Part shown: piece by piece, positions 1 to 8,486 of the stretch | Position numbering within the stretch: the stretch's first letter is position 1 | Layout: every line of letters begins with the position of its first letter | Assembly: GCA_903835555.1 (NCBI GenBank) | Contig: CAILNN010000257.1 | Location: 1 to 36,733, forward strand | Length of the DNA stretch: 36,733 nt | Direction of reading: 5' to 3' | From: an uncultured Verrucomicrobiota bacterium | GTDB lineage: Bacteria; Verrucomicrobiota; Verrucomicrobiia; Limisphaerales; UBA9464 | Program-made: the position numbers and the translations under genes | The notes under the pieces: model-generated | The model's database searches: none | What the model was told of the DNA's origin: nothing | What the model saw: only the letters and a program-made list of their open reading frames with translations

Positions 1-628
1 CTTGAAAGGCCAGCGCCCATGCATGCTCGAGCGCCTTCGCCGCGCAATTGGCCATACGCTCCAGGGACACTACGACGTCTCGCGCTGCCTGCACTGATTG
101 CGGATTGTTCGCCAAAAGCCGTTCGCTGACCTCCAGGCTCCGTTGGTAATATCCTAAGGCTTTATTTTGAACACCAACCTGCCTGATATCGCACAAGATA
201 TCGCCCATCGATCTGAGCGCATTGGTATATCTTAGAGCAACTACCGGTGAATTAAGGTGTTGCCTATTCCCAGATTCAAACAACTCGACTATCTCCAGAG
301 TGGCGTCAGATGCTTCTTCCAACCTGCCCAGGGAATAAAGACATCCTGACGTCATTTCCAAAGCGTCTGACTTCAACAGGTAATAGCTGGTTGGTTCCCC
401 TGATCGAAATTGCTCGGTCACGCTCACGGCTTCTTCGGCTATTTGGAGTGCCTTCTGAGGGTTGCCGCGCCTCATCAGAGAGCGACTCAAATCCAATAAA
501 CTGGTGAATAGTTCGTGGCTTGGACCTTTCTTTCGTAGTGGCTCCACAACCCGGGACTCCAGGTAGGTTGGATCGAACACAACACCGCCATCCGAATCAT
601 CAAGTGACATCTGCCGATCCCAGATCAT
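1..628 (-). CDS. TPR-repeat protein, N-terminal part (C-terminus beyond window edge)
   Basis: An uninterrupted minus-strand frame runs from an ATG at 628 (alternative ATG at 610) to the first base of the window, giving about 209 residues. The translation is helical and repeat-like. It includes segments such as GNPQKALQIAEEAVSV, LGRLEEASDATLEIVELF and KALGYYQRSLEVSERLLANN, spaced like tetratricopeptide repeats. The last of these resembles the TPR arrays found in large NACHT-, CHAT- or kinase-linked TPR proteins, but none of those domains is visible here. TPRs act as protein-binding scaffolds; the specific role is unknown. In-frame upstream sequence is open only to about 665, where a stop falls, and a hairpin repeat begins about 30 bases before the ATG. 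The visible start could therefore be a truncated remnant of a longer gene. The frame and TPR nature are fairly certain; the start is not. Confidence 0.72.
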   Translation of the reverse strand, partial: MIWDRQMSLDDSDGGVVFDPTYLESRVVEPLRKKGPSHELFTSLLDLSRSLMRRGNPQKALQIAEEAVSVTEQFRSGEPTSYYLLKSDALEMTSGCLYSLGRLEEASDATLEIVELFESGNRQHLNSPVVALRYTNALRSMGDILCDIRQVGVQNKALGYYQRSLEVSERLLANNPQSVQAARDVVVSLERMANCAAKALEHAWALAFQ

Positions 629-657
629 CGACCTTAATCGATTGGCACCCTCCGAAG

Positions 658-763
658 GCGCTCGGGGTCAGGTGAGGGATAACTTGCGTGGGCAGCTTGG
701 TTCGGACCGCCAGGCAGGTCTGGAGAACTGCGTTACAGCAGGCTGGAAAGCCTGCGCTACGTC
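658..763 (+). repeat. Tandem-hairpin interspersed repeat, family A, copy 1
   Basis: The segment shares long stretches with 10984-11089: GCGCTCGGGGTCAGG, GGTTCGGACCGCC, GCAGGTCTGGAGA and GGAAAGCCTGC, in the same order and spacing. It contains a perfect 7-bp stem at 738-755 (GCAGGCT, loop GGAA, AGCCTGC). A first hairpin at 715-731 has decayed. It lies between the divergent TPR gene and the phosphatase gene. It looks like a non-coding, mobile or palindromic intergenic element; no transposase is nearby. Confidence 0.75.
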
Positions 764-964
764 GTGTGGCCACCTTTTTTCCATTCCCAAAATCACTTCA
801 AGCGCGAGGCCAGGAGTCCTGAGGCGAGGCGCTCGTCCCTCCGGCGAGGGGGTTAGGCGGATGTCACTTGAATGTCACGATTTACAGGAACAAAAGGTCT
901 GCGATTTTGGGCGAATCTTGACACCCTGTTCTGTCGAGTACATCGCCACGCCAGGCTTTCCACC
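764..964. other. Intergenic region upstream of the phosphatase gene
   Basis: No gene is supported here, although a frame is open in-phase from 872 into the phosphatase. The stretch 805-823 (CGAGGCCAGGAGTCCTGAG) is the exact reverse complement of 10881-10899, which also adjoins a family A repeat. A GC-rich inverted motif (CCCTCCGGCGAGGGGG) follows at about 837. A TTGACA sequence sits at 918-923 but no convincing -10 box follows at normal spacing, so no promoter is called. Confidence 0.45.
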
Positions 965-2599
965 ATGAGGACACGCTTTTTGAAACGCAGTTTTGTTCAT
1001 TGGATATTGGCTTTGGGCCTCCTCGCAAATCGGGGGGCTGTCGGGGCAACGGAGCCCAAGCTGGTGGTGGCGATCATGGTGGACCAGATGCGGTACGATT
1101 ATCTGGAGCGGTTTGCCTCGTTTTTTTCCACGAACGGGTTTCGGCTCCTGATGGACCGGGGGGCTTTCATGACCTTCGGTCGCTACAACTATGTCCCAAC
1201 GGTGACTGGGGCCGGACATGCCAGTTACCTCAGTGGGGCTGGCCCGGCGGAGCACGGCATCATTGGCAATAGCTGGTTTGATAAAGTCAGACGCAAGAAT
1301 GTTTACTGCGTCGGGGATTCGAGTGTCGAGGTAGTTGGGTCGAGCAGCCCGGATGGGGGTATGTCGCCCCGAAACCTGATCGGAGGGAACTTGGCCGATC
1401 AGATGCGACTTCAATTTGGCTCGAAGGTGATTAGCGCCGCACTGAAGGATCGGGCTGCCGTATTGCCGGGCGGGAAAAAGCCAGCCGGAGCCTATTGGTA
1501 CGATGGAAAGACGGGCCGGTTTGTCAGCAGCACCTACTATATGGCCAAGCTGCCGCCCTGGGTCGAGGCCTTCAATGCGCGGCAACTTCCGCAGAGTTAT
1601 GTCGGTCAGGTGTGGAAGCGCCTGTTACCGCCCGAGCAGTATGCCTACTCCGACGCGGGGTATGGGGAGGGACATTTGGATGGTGAGACCAACTCCACCT
1701 TTGATCATGTGGTCGGCGGTTCCGCCAATGGCTTCGATGGCTTTTTCCCCACGCCGTTTGGCGACGAGTACACGACCGAATTCGCCATGACGGCTTTGGA
1801 TGCCGAAGGGCTCGGACAGGGGCCTCACCCGGATATGCTGTGCTTGTCATTCTCTTCCCTGGATGCTTGCGGTCATACGTTTGGGCCGTATTCGCATGAG
1901 GTACAGGACCTGTTTATTCGACTCGATCGGCAATTGGAGCGGTTGTTTGCCCGTATCGACCAGCGGATTGGGCTCTCGAATGTGGTAATAGTGATGTCGG
2001 CGGACCATGGTGTGGCACCGACACCGGAGTTTGCCAGCGCGATGGGATTAGATGGGTCCCGTCAAGGCTCCGGTTTTATGACCGATTTAATGGAGCGGCT
2101 TGACAAGGAATACGGAGCCGGGAAGTACTTTCTCGCTCCAGGTCTGGTCAATGGCCACCTCTATTTGAACCCGGATACTTTGAGGGAGAAGCAACTCAGC
2201 CCCGCGACGGTGGCGGCGTTGATTCGGGACTATGCCCTGAGTACGGGTTTCTTTCAGGCTGGATATACGCGTGACCAATTGCTGGAGGGGCGCGCTCCGG
2301 GATGGATTGGACAATGCGTCCTGAACGGCTACAACGCGGAACGGGGTGGCGATGTGGTCCTGGTGGGAAAACCGTATTTGCTTCCGGGCAAAAAGAACTC
2401 AGGAACGGACCATGGGTCGCCGTATGGGTACGATACACGGGTCCCGATTCTCTTTTACGGGGCTCCGTTTAAGCCGGGGCGGTATGCGGATGAATTCTAT
2501 GTCTCGGACATTGCCGCGACGCTGGCGACGGCGTTGAGGATTGAGGAGCCACCGCTTTCGATTGGGAAGCCGTGTGTGCGGATTTTGGGGGAGAGGTGA
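965..2599 (+). CDS. Secreted alkaline phosphatase-superfamily protein (PafA-like)
   Basis: The protein has 544 residues from the ATG at 965. This start gives a signal peptide (positively charged n-region RTRFLKR, hydrophobic WILALGLLA, Ala-rich cleavage region about residues 24-28). The longer frame from 872 would bury it. Alkaline phosphatase/phosphodiesterase superfamily motifs appear in order: VDQMRYDY with metal-binding Asp40; PTVTGAGHAS at about 78-87, carrying the likely nucleophilic Thr (79 or 81); DACGHTFGPYSHEV and SADHGV, supplying zinc-binding Asp and His; and GTDHGSPYGYD near the C-terminus. This is the layout of PafA-type phosphomonoesterases, which release phosphate from organic phosphate esters in the periplasm or outside the cell. 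Substrate specificity cannot be read from the sequence. The gene appears to stand alone, with repeat DNA on both sides. Confidence 0.9.
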   Translation: MRTRFLKRSFVHWILALGLLANRGAVGATEPKLVVAIMVDQMRYDYLERFASFFSTNGFRLLMDRGAFMTFGRYNYVPTVTGAGHASYLSGAGPAEHGIIGNSWFDKVRRKNVYCVGDSSVEVVGSSSPDGGMSPRNLIGGNLADQMRLQFGSKVISAALKDRAAVLPGGKKPAGAYWYDGKTGRFVSSTYYMAKLPPWVEAFNARQLPQSYVGQVWKRLLPPEQYAYSDAGYGEGHLDGETNSTFDHVVGGSANGFDGFFPTPFGDEYTTEFAMTALDAEGLGQGPHPDMLCLSFSSLDACGHTFGPYSHEVQDLFIRLDRQLERLFARIDQRIGLSNVVIVMSADHGVAPTPEFASAMGLDGSRQGSGFMTDLMERLDKEYGAGKYFLAPGLVNGHLYLNPDTLREKQLSPATVAALIRDYALSTGFFQAGYTRDQLLEGRAPGWIGQCVLNGYNAERGGDVVLVGKPYLLPGKKNSGTDHGSPYGYDTRVPILFYGAPFKPGRYADEFYVSDIAATLATALRIEEPPLSIGKPCVRILGER

Positions 2600-2679
2600 G
2601 TTTGGTGGGGGAAAGACGGGTAAATACCCGGGGCGGATGGTTCGGTGGTAAGCGATGTTAAAGCGGTCGATGGCAATTT

Positions 2680-2724
2680 CCTGGGCCGTTGGCCCAGGCT
2701 GGTATGAAACCGCGCCTTTGGCGC
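2680..2724. repeat. Double-hairpin intergenic element (family C)
   Basis: Two perfect palindromes lie 13 bases apart in the convergent gap. CCTGGGCC, GTT, GGCCCAGG spans 2680-2698 (8-bp stem, 3-base loop). GCGCC, TTT, GGCGC spans 2712-2724. I see only one copy in this window, but its design matches the other hairpin-rich intergenic elements here. It may also help end transcription of the phosphatase gene, though no T-run follows. Confidence 0.55.
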
Positions 2725-2783
2725 TCAAAGAACATGCCTTTGGGTGGAATAGAGGCGGGAAGCAAATTGAAATGTTGAGGATT

Positions 2784-3344
2784 TTAGGGAGCATTATCGA
2801 TTTTACGGTCAAAATGGGCAGTGCCATCTTGCCCCATCCAAAAACGCCTTCCTGAACGGTGCGTCTCTAGAAATAGTCTGTCGGGTGAAAGGGGGGTATA
2901 CGGATACAGTTTCAGCTGGGATTCCTTGAGGGCGATGGCCTGGAGATCAGATAACAATCCACTTTTGACGCAATCATTGATGTTCGTGATCGGCAAACTG
3001 TTTGTCTCGTAGTAGATCATCAATTGTTTGTATACTTCTCTAATCTCACCAATCCCTGCATACCACTCACGCTGCCATTCTCTATACCTTCTATAGTCAT
3101 GATAGTTACCGAGAGCAATGAGGGACATGATGAAAACCAGGACCACGCCCACTCCACGACTCCTTCGGGACCGTGCGAGTGCAAGGGAAAAGATGGCCAA
3201 TGGTAATGCCAGGAAGAAAAGCTTCGGAGGTGCGAGGTGCAGAGTAGGTTGATCCCAGACAAACAGCAGCAGGCTCAAGCAACCTGAAATGATGCCTACA
3301 AATGACCGAGCCTTGGACCGAACTATGGTTTTTGCGTCGTTCAT
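2784..3344 (-). CDS. Small membrane protein of unknown function
   Basis: The frame encodes 186 residues from an ATG at 3344. Three hydrophobic segments are visible at about residues 16-31, 43-58 and 67-80, after a short basic N-terminus. A hydrophilic C-terminal region of about 105 residues follows, rich in Tyr and Arg, with the stretch GEIREVYKQLMIYYETNSLP. That stretch faintly recalls pseudopilin C-terminal regions, but there is no prepilin cleavage site, so no family is assigned. It is convergent with the phosphatase gene and shares no clear operon partner. It is treated as real because the frame is long, has membrane-protein composition and no competing frame. Function is unknown. Confidence 0.6.
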   Translation of the reverse strand: MNDAKTIVRSKARSFVGIISGCLSLLLFVWDQPTLHLAPPKLFFLALPLAIFSLALARSRRSRGVGVVLVFIMSLIALGNYHDYRRYREWQREWYAGIGEIREVYKQLMIYYETNSLPITNINDCVKSGLLSDLQAIALKESQLKLYPYTPLSPDRLFLETHRSGRRFWMGQDGTAHFDRKIDNAP

Positions 3345-3429
3345 AGGTCATTGAGTTTAGGTTGGTTTCTGGGTTGCCTTGCAGCTTCTAATCTTATTTG
3401 GCTACCTCAGCACGACAAGGATCTGGGCG

Positions 3430-3526
3430 CAACCCCGTTGGGGTTGAATGAATCCATAAACCTTCACCCAGGGTTGGCCCGCAGACGGGCCAACCCTGGG
3501 CTTTAACCCATAACCCCCTTGGGGTT
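3430..3526. repeat. Triple-hairpin interspersed repeat, family B, copy 1
   Basis: Three hairpins follow one another. CAACCCCGTTGGGGTTG is at 3430-3446. A perfect 15-bp stem with loop CAGA is at 3467-3500 (left arm CCCAGGGTTGGCCCG). AACCCC-CTT-GGGGTT is at 3512-3526. The same three-part layout recurs at 8661-8757, where the long stem carries paired substitutions that preserve pairing. A degenerate left hairpin recurs at 21318-21333. The element fills the gap between two minus-strand genes. Confidence 0.85.
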
Positions 3527-3580
3527 TTAATGACCGAGTAGGAAGAGCGCCGCCTTACGGGCGGCGGCTACGAGCATAGG

Positions 3581-4684
3581 TCAGTTCCAGATGGTGCGGA
3601 GGAAGCGGAGGAAGTTGCCGTGTTCGATTCCTTCGATGTCGGTGGCGGTATAGCCGCGTGATTGAAGCAAGGGGGCCAACTTTCTTAAATCGGCGATGGA
3701 ATCGATTTCCAGCGGGGTTTGTTCGGTTCCGAAGGCCCCATCGAGATCGGAACCGATCCCGACGTGGTTGGCGTTGCCAGCGATCTGGCAGATGTGGTCG
3801 ATGTGATCGACAAGCGCTTCAAGATGGAGGTTGGCCGAGGCGGGGGTCGTTTCTCCGCGGACCCAATTGGGCGAGAGCATCCAACCGTCCAGCACGACGC
3901 CAACGACGCCATCGCGGCGGATGACTTCGCGAATCTGGTCGTCGGTCCACTGGCGTTGATGGGGGACCAGCGAGCGACAGTTTTGATGACTGGCCCAGAC
4001 GGGTCCGGCGTAGGCATCGATGGCTTCCCAGAAGCTTTCATCGGACAAATGGGTGAGGTCGAGAATGATGCCGAGACGCTTCATCTCGCGGAGAAGATCG
4101 CGTCCACGGGCGGTGAGTCCGCCGGTGGCATCGGTTCCCTGGGCATGAATGCCCGGGCCGTAGTGGGCCAATCCGAGGGCACGCAGTCCGTAGGCATAGG
4201 CCCGCTCCAAATGGCCGAGGGTTAGAATGGAGTCGGCACCTTCCAAGGAAAGGATATAGCCCGAAGGACGATGGTCATTGAGGGAGGACTGCCAATCGGC
4301 GAGGTGGGATTCGAGCGAGGATCGATCGCGGACGGAGCGCAATTCGCCTACGGCTTCCATTTCCCGGTACCAGGCCACCTGACCTTGGGTCATCGCCCAG
4401 GCTTGGGCGGGGGATTGCCAGGCGGCGACACGACTCTTGCCCGTGGGATCGACGCGTCCGATCTGGGTAGCGACACAGAGGGCGATTCCACCGCGCCGCA
4501 GTTCGGGAAAACAGACCGTGCCGCGTCCCCGGTCCGGGCGATCCGATAATCCGGCTTCGGACAAACGAAGATTGTGAAGTGGACGCTTAAGATCGCGATT
4601 CCATTCCAGGGCATTCATCGCCAGATCGAGGTGGGCGTCAAATATCCAGCGATCGGGCTCCTGCGGAGTGGCGGTTTCGGTCAT
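3581..4684 (-). CDS. Membrane dipeptidase-family metallopeptidase (M19)
   Basis: The protein has 367 residues from the ATG at 4684. A longer frame from 4735 is open but would run through the hairpin at 4711-4740, so the inner ATG is preferred. M19 (renal dipeptidase) zinc-site motifs are in order: AHLD (His18, Asp20), SLEGAD (bridging Glu148), DLTHLS (His212), ASHQNCRSL (His233) and GIGSDLDG (Asp313/Asp315). The family splits dipeptides, often L-D or with dehydro residues, using two zinc ions. No signal peptide is visible, so the enzyme is probably cytoplasmic, as in many bacterial members. It lies 76 bases downstream of pyruvate carboxylase on the same strand, separated from it by a perfect hairpin. 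Its expression may therefore be partly uncoupled. Family assignment is secure; the physiological substrate is not known. Confidence 0.92.
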   Translation of the reverse strand: MTETATPQEPDRWIFDAHLDLAMNALEWNRDLKRPLHNLRLSEAGLSDRPDRGRGTVCFPELRRGGIALCVATQIGRVDPTGKSRVAAWQSPAQAWAMTQGQVAWYREMEAVGELRSVRDRSSLESHLADWQSSLNDHRPSGYILSLEGADSILTLGHLERAYAYGLRALGLAHYGPGIHAQGTDATGGLTARGRDLLREMKRLGIILDLTHLSDESFWEAIDAYAGPVWASHQNCRSLVPHQRQWTDDQIREVIRRDGVVGVVLDGWMLSPNWVRGETTPASANLHLEALVDHIDHICQIAGNANHVGIGSDLDGAFGTEQTPLEIDSIADLRKLAPLLQSRGYTATDIEGIEHGNFLRFLRTIWN

Positions 4685-4710
4685 AAGAACTGGACTGATT
4701 CTTCCGTGTC

Positions 4711-4740
4711 CTCCCGTGAATCGCGGCGGATTCACGGGAG
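4711..4740 (-). terminator. Perfect 12-bp hairpin between pyruvate carboxylase and dipeptidase
   Basis: CTCCCGTGAATC (4711-4722), loop GCGGCG, GATTCACGGGAG (4729-4740). It starts 20 bases after the pyruvate carboxylase stop codon when read in the direction of transcription. No T-run follows, so it could be a weak terminator, an mRNA-stabilising 3' end or an attenuator for the downstream dipeptidase. Confidence 0.55.
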
Positions 4741-4760
4741 ACCGGGGGATATTGAAGCGG

Positions 4761-7700
4761 TTACTTGGCGCGAAGTTTCACTAGCAGGTCTTTGCTTTCG
4801 ACGGTCTCCCCGAGCTGGACGTGGAGGGCTTCGACCACCCCATCGACCGGAGCGGTGACGGTGGTTTGCATCTTCATCGCTTCCATCATCAGGAGGCGGT
4901 CGCCCTTGGAGACTTTCTGGCCGACGCTGACGGACAAAACGGAAACGAGGCCAGGGATAGGGGCACCGACTTGAAGTGGGTCGGCCAAGTCGGCTTTGGG
5001 GCGGGTACGAGCCTGCGGGGTCACCTTCTTATCGGTGACATAGGCTTCGCGGGTCATGCCGTTGAGTTCAAAAACCACGGTACGGCGACCGTCTTTGTCG
5101 GGTTCGCTCACGCTGACCAACCGGATGATCAGGGTTTTGCCCGACTCAATGCTAACGCTGATTTCTTCGCCGCGACGGAGTCCGTAGAAATAGGCGGGGG
5201 TGGGTAGCACGCTGACATCACCAAATTCGCGGGAGTGCCGGGCGAATTCGACGAACACCTGCGGGTACATGAGGTAGCTATAGACCTCATCGGCGGTGGG
5301 AATCCGCTTGATCTTGGTGGTTAGTTCTTCGCGGACCTTATCAAAATCAACGGGCACCGAGAGTGTTCCCGGGACTTTGCCTTCGGCGTAAAGCCGTCGG
5401 GCTTCGGCGGCACGGGCTTCGCCGAGGACCACGCGCTGGACGGATTCTGGCCAACCGCCCTCGGGCCAGCCCAATCCACCGCTGAGCATATCGACGACGC
5501 TTTCAGGGAAGGAGGTGGTTCCTGGTTCGAGATTAACAAGGTCGGCGGGCTTGACTCCGCGCGAAAAGAGGAAGAGGGCAAGGTCACCGACCACCTTGCT
5601 GGAGGGGGTTACTTTGACGATATCGCCGAAGAGGCAATTAACTTCGGCGTAGGTCCGGGCTATCTCGGGCCATCGACTGGAAACACCCATGCTGGCGGCC
5701 TGCTCTTTGAGGTTGGTGTATTGGCCGCCGGGCATTTCGTGGAGATAAACTTCGGCGCTTCCGGTTTTTGGTGCGGTATCGAAGGGATGATACAATTCGC
5801 GAACTTTTTCCCAATAATCGGAGAATTCATTGAGCACTTCCAGGTCAATGCCGGTGGCCCTTGGGGTGTGTTGCAGGGCGGCGACCACAGAATTCAGATT
5901 GGGCTGGCTGGTGCTCCCGGACATGGAGGCCAGGGCCAGATCAACGGCATCCACACCGGCGTCGCTCGCCTGCAGAACCGAGGCGCTATTGATGCCGCTG
6001 GTGTCGTGGGTGTGGAAATGGATGGGCAATCCAATTTCCTGACGGAGCACCTGTACCAAACGGTGCGCGGCGTACGGGCGACAGAGGCCGGCCATGTCTT
6101 TGATGGCGAGAACGTGTGCTCCCATCCGTTCCAATTCTTTGGCCAACTGAATGTAGTACTTGAGCGAGTACTTTTCCCGGTGGGGATCGAGGATATCGCC
6201 GGTGTAACAGACCGCCGCTTCGCAGATCGCGTGGGTGCCTTGGACGGCGTCCATCGCCACGGTGAGGTTGGGCAGGTAGTTCAGGGAATCAAAGATTCGG
6301 AAGATATCCATCCCGGCCTCGGCGGCATGGCGGACGAAGCCAGCGACGACATTGGCCGGATAATTGGAATATCCGACGGCATTGGAGCCGCGGAATAGCA
6401 TCTGGAAACAGATATTGGGAATGCGGGCTCGCAGGTGACGCAGGCGTTCCCACGGGTCCTCGTTGAGGAACCGCATGGAGGTATCGAAGGTCGCGCCACC
6501 CCACATTTCCAGGGAAAAAAGGCCGGAATCGAGGGCTCCGAGGCGTCGGGCCACGGCATCGGAACACGCTAGCAAATCATAAGAACGAACGCGGGTCGCC
6601 ATGAGTGATTGATGGGCGTCGCGAAACGTGGTGTCGGTGATGAGCAATCGTGTTTGGTCTCGCATCCATTCGGCAAAGCGTTTGGGGCCGAGTTCGAGAA
6701 GCAACTGGCGGGTTCCACGGGGAATGGGCGTGGAAGCGGTGGTGGCGTCGGCGGCACCGGCAGCACGAACGCCGGAGCCTAGAGAAGGGACTCGGGGAAC
6801 GTCGAGAATGCGGTCGGGGCGATACGATTTGGAGTGCGGATTGCCGTTGACGATGACCTGCCCGAGGAAGTTCAGCAGGCGGGTGGCGCGGTCGCGCTTG
6901 GGCTTGAAGCTGAATAGTTCCGGCGTGGTATCGATGAGCGTGGTGGTGGCCTGACCGGCACGGAACAACCCATTGGCGATGACGTTTTCCAGGAACGGAA
7001 TGTTGGTTTTGACACCCCGAATTCGGAATTCACTCAGCGCCCGATGCATGCGGTCGCAGGCCGTGGCGTAGCTGGAACCGCTGGCGATCACCTTCACCAG
7101 CATGGAGTCATAGAACGGGGTGATGACAGCCCCGGAGTATCCCATGCCGCCGTCCAAGCGAATGCCGAAACCGCCAGGCGAACGGTAGGCGAGCAATTTG
7201 CCGTAGTCGGGGGTGAACTTGTTTTCCGGGTCTTCGGTGGTCACCCGGCACTGGATGGCGTAGCCGTTTCGGGGGATATCGGATTGAAGTGGAATTCCCA
7301 CCTGTGGGGAATGCAGCTTATGGCCTTGGGCGATGAGGATTTGGGAACGAACCAAGTCCGTGCCAGTGACGACTTCAGTCACCGTGTGCTCGACCTGGAT
7401 TCGCGGGTTCATTTCGATGAAGAACCATTGGTGATGGTCCAGATCGTAGAGGAACTCGATGGTCCCGGCGTTGTTGTAGCCGACTTCGCGGGCCATGCGG
7501 GCGGCAGCTTCGCACAACTCATTCACCACACCGGTTGGGAGTCCAAAGCTGGGGGCAACCTCGACCACCTTTTGATGGCGGCGCTGGATGGAGCAGTCGC
7601 GCTCATGGAGATGAACGACGGAACCGTGGCGATCACCCAGAATTTGCACCTCGATGTGCTTGGCTCGGGGAATATATTTTTCCAGGAAAACCGCCGAGTT

Positions 7701-8333
7701 CCCGAAGGCACGCCCCGCTTCGGCTTGAGCTTCGTCGAGCAAGCCGCCCAAGTCGGAGGCTTTCATGACCACGCGCATGCCGCGTCCGCCGCCCCCGAAA
7801 GCGGCTTTAATGATCAGTGGGAAACCGATTTGGTGAGCGACTTGGAGTGCCACGGCGCGGTCAGAAACCGGTTCTTCGGTACCTGGCAGTGTGGGAACAG
7901 AGATTTTTTTTGCGAGTGCACGCGCGGCGGTCTTGTCGCCCATGAGTTCCAGCAATTCGGGACTGGGGCCGATAAAGGCGATGCCGGCTTGAGCGCAAGC
8001 GCGGGCGAATTCGGCATTTTCACTGAGGAACCCGTAGCCGGGGTGGATGGCATCGACTCCGCGTTCACGGGCGACGGCGATGATGCTCTCGATATCGAGG
8101 TAGGCGGCGACCGGTCCCTTCCCCTGCCCTACCAAGTAGGCTTCATCGGCTTTGAACCGATGCATGCAGAAGCGGTCTTCCTGGGCGAAGATAGCGACAG
8201 TCTGAAGGCCCAACTCATTGGCGGCACGAAAGATACGGATGGCGATTTCCGATCGATTGGCCGCCATCAATTTCCGAAACCGTGCGATGGGGACGGGGCC
8301 GTTGGAACCGGATGATTCAGAATGCGACATCAT
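4761..8333 (-). CDS. pyc: Pyruvate carboxylase
   Basis: The enzyme makes oxaloacetate from pyruvate, bicarbonate and ATP, feeding the TCA cycle and gluconeogenesis. The frame gives 1190 residues from the ATG at 8333 (a second ATG follows at 8330). This is close to the usual 1150; a further 49 in-frame codons upstream look non-coding and run towards the tRNA. All parts of the single-chain type are present. The biotin carboxylase has the FGGGGRGMRVV ATP loop, HERDCSIQRRHQKVVE and EMNPRIQVEHTVTE. The carboxyltransferase has DTTFRDAHQSLMATR and the carboxylated-Lys motif AIKDMAGLCRP. The C-terminal biotinyl domain has EAMKM, with the biotin on about Lys1154. Both domain order and length exclude separate acetyl-CoA or oxaloacetate decarboxylase subunits. 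No biotin ligase gene is seen nearby. Confidence 0.97.
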   Translation of the reverse strand: MMSHSESSGSNGPVPIARFRKLMAANRSEIAIRIFRAANELGLQTVAIFAQEDRFCMHRFKADEAYLVGQGKGPVAAYLDIESIIAVARERGVDAIHPGYGFLSENAEFARACAQAGIAFIGPSPELLELMGDKTAARALAKKISVPTLPGTEEPVSDRAVALQVAHQIGFPLIIKAAFGGGGRGMRVVMKASDLGGLLDEAQAEAGRAFGNSAVFLEKYIPRAKHIEVQILGDRHGSVVHLHERDCSIQRRHQKVVEVAPSFGLPTGVVNELCEAAARMAREVGYNNAGTIEFLYDLDHHQWFFIEMNPRIQVEHTVTEVVTGTDLVRSQILIAQGHKLHSPQVGIPLQSDIPRNGYAIQCRVTTEDPENKFTPDYGKLLAYRSPGGFGIRLDGGMGYSGAVITPFYDSMLVKVIASGSSYATACDRMHRALSEFRIRGVKTNIPFLENVIANGLFRAGQATTTLIDTTPELFSFKPKRDRATRLLNFLGQVIVNGNPHSKSYRPDRILDVPRVPSLGSGVRAAGAADATTASTPIPRGTRQLLLELGPKRFAEWMRDQTRLLITDTTFRDAHQSLMATRVRSYDLLACSDAVARRLGALDSGLFSLEMWGGATFDTSMRFLNEDPWERLRHLRARIPNICFQMLFRGSNAVGYSNYPANVVAGFVRHAAEAGMDIFRIFDSLNYLPNLTVAMDAVQGTHAICEAAVCYTGDILDPHREKYSLKYYIQLAKELERMGAHVLAIKDMAGLCRPYAAHRLVQVLRQEIGLPIHFHTHDTSGINSASVLQASDAGVDAVDLALASMSGSTSQPNLNSVVAALQHTPRATGIDLEVLNEFSDYWEKVRELYHPFDTAPKTGSAEVYLHEMPGGQYTNLKEQAASMGVSSRWPEIARTYAEVNCLFGDIVKVTPSSKVVGDLALFLFSRGVKPADLVNLEPGTTSFPESVVDMLSGGLGWPEGGWPESVQRVVLGEARAAEARRLYAEGKVPGTLSVPVDFDKVREELTTKIKRIPTADEVYSYLMYPQVFVEFARHSREFGDVSVLPTPAYFYGLRRGEEISVSIESGKTLIIRLVSVSEPDKDGRRTVVFELNGMTREAYVTDKKVTPQARTRPKADLADPLQVGAPIPGLVSVLSVSVGQKVSKGDRLLMMEAMKMQTTVTAPVDGVVEALHVQLGETVESKDLLVKLRAK

Positions 8334-8446
8334 GGTGAAGAATGGGTAAGGATGCCGAAAAAGGGTCTCGTGGGACAATGGAAAGTGCCCAATTTCAGGG
8401 AGCTTTTTTTGCTTGGGGAGAGTTTTTGGGGAAGGACGGGCCACGC

Positions 8447-8475
8447 TTGACGCCCGCATCGGCAATTCGTAGTGT
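8447..8475 (+). promoter_or_regulatory. Probable promoter of tRNA-His
   Basis: TTGACG (8447-8452) matches five of six bases of the -35 consensus. A 17-base spacer separates it from TAGTGT (8470-8475), a poor but correctly placed -10. The tRNA begins 12 bases further on. It overlaps the 5' region of the divergent pyruvate carboxylase gene. Confidence 0.4.
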
Positions 8476-8486
8476 CCCATCGGGTT

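Noticed and set aside
918..944. TTGACA with a possible promoter upstream of the phosphatase gene
   Set aside because: No acceptable -10 box at 16-18 bases; the best candidate (TACATC) is at 15 bases and weak.
642..968. 108-residue frame across the family A repeat
   Set aside because: Encoded by repeat DNA and overlapping another frame; no likeness to a protein family.
875..1585. 236-residue minus-strand frame opposite the phosphatase gene
   Set aside because: Antisense to a protein with clear catalytic motifs and with no recognisable sequence of its own.
3430..3526. CRISPR or rRNA-like element
   Set aside because: There are no regularly spaced direct repeats with unique spacers; the structure is three hairpins in one copy per locus.
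7044..8315. 423-residue plus-strand open frame opposite pyruvate carboxylase
   Set aside because: It is an antisense shadow of the biotin carboxylase domain, with no family resemblance and Gly/Asp-rich composition; the minus-strand protein is certain.
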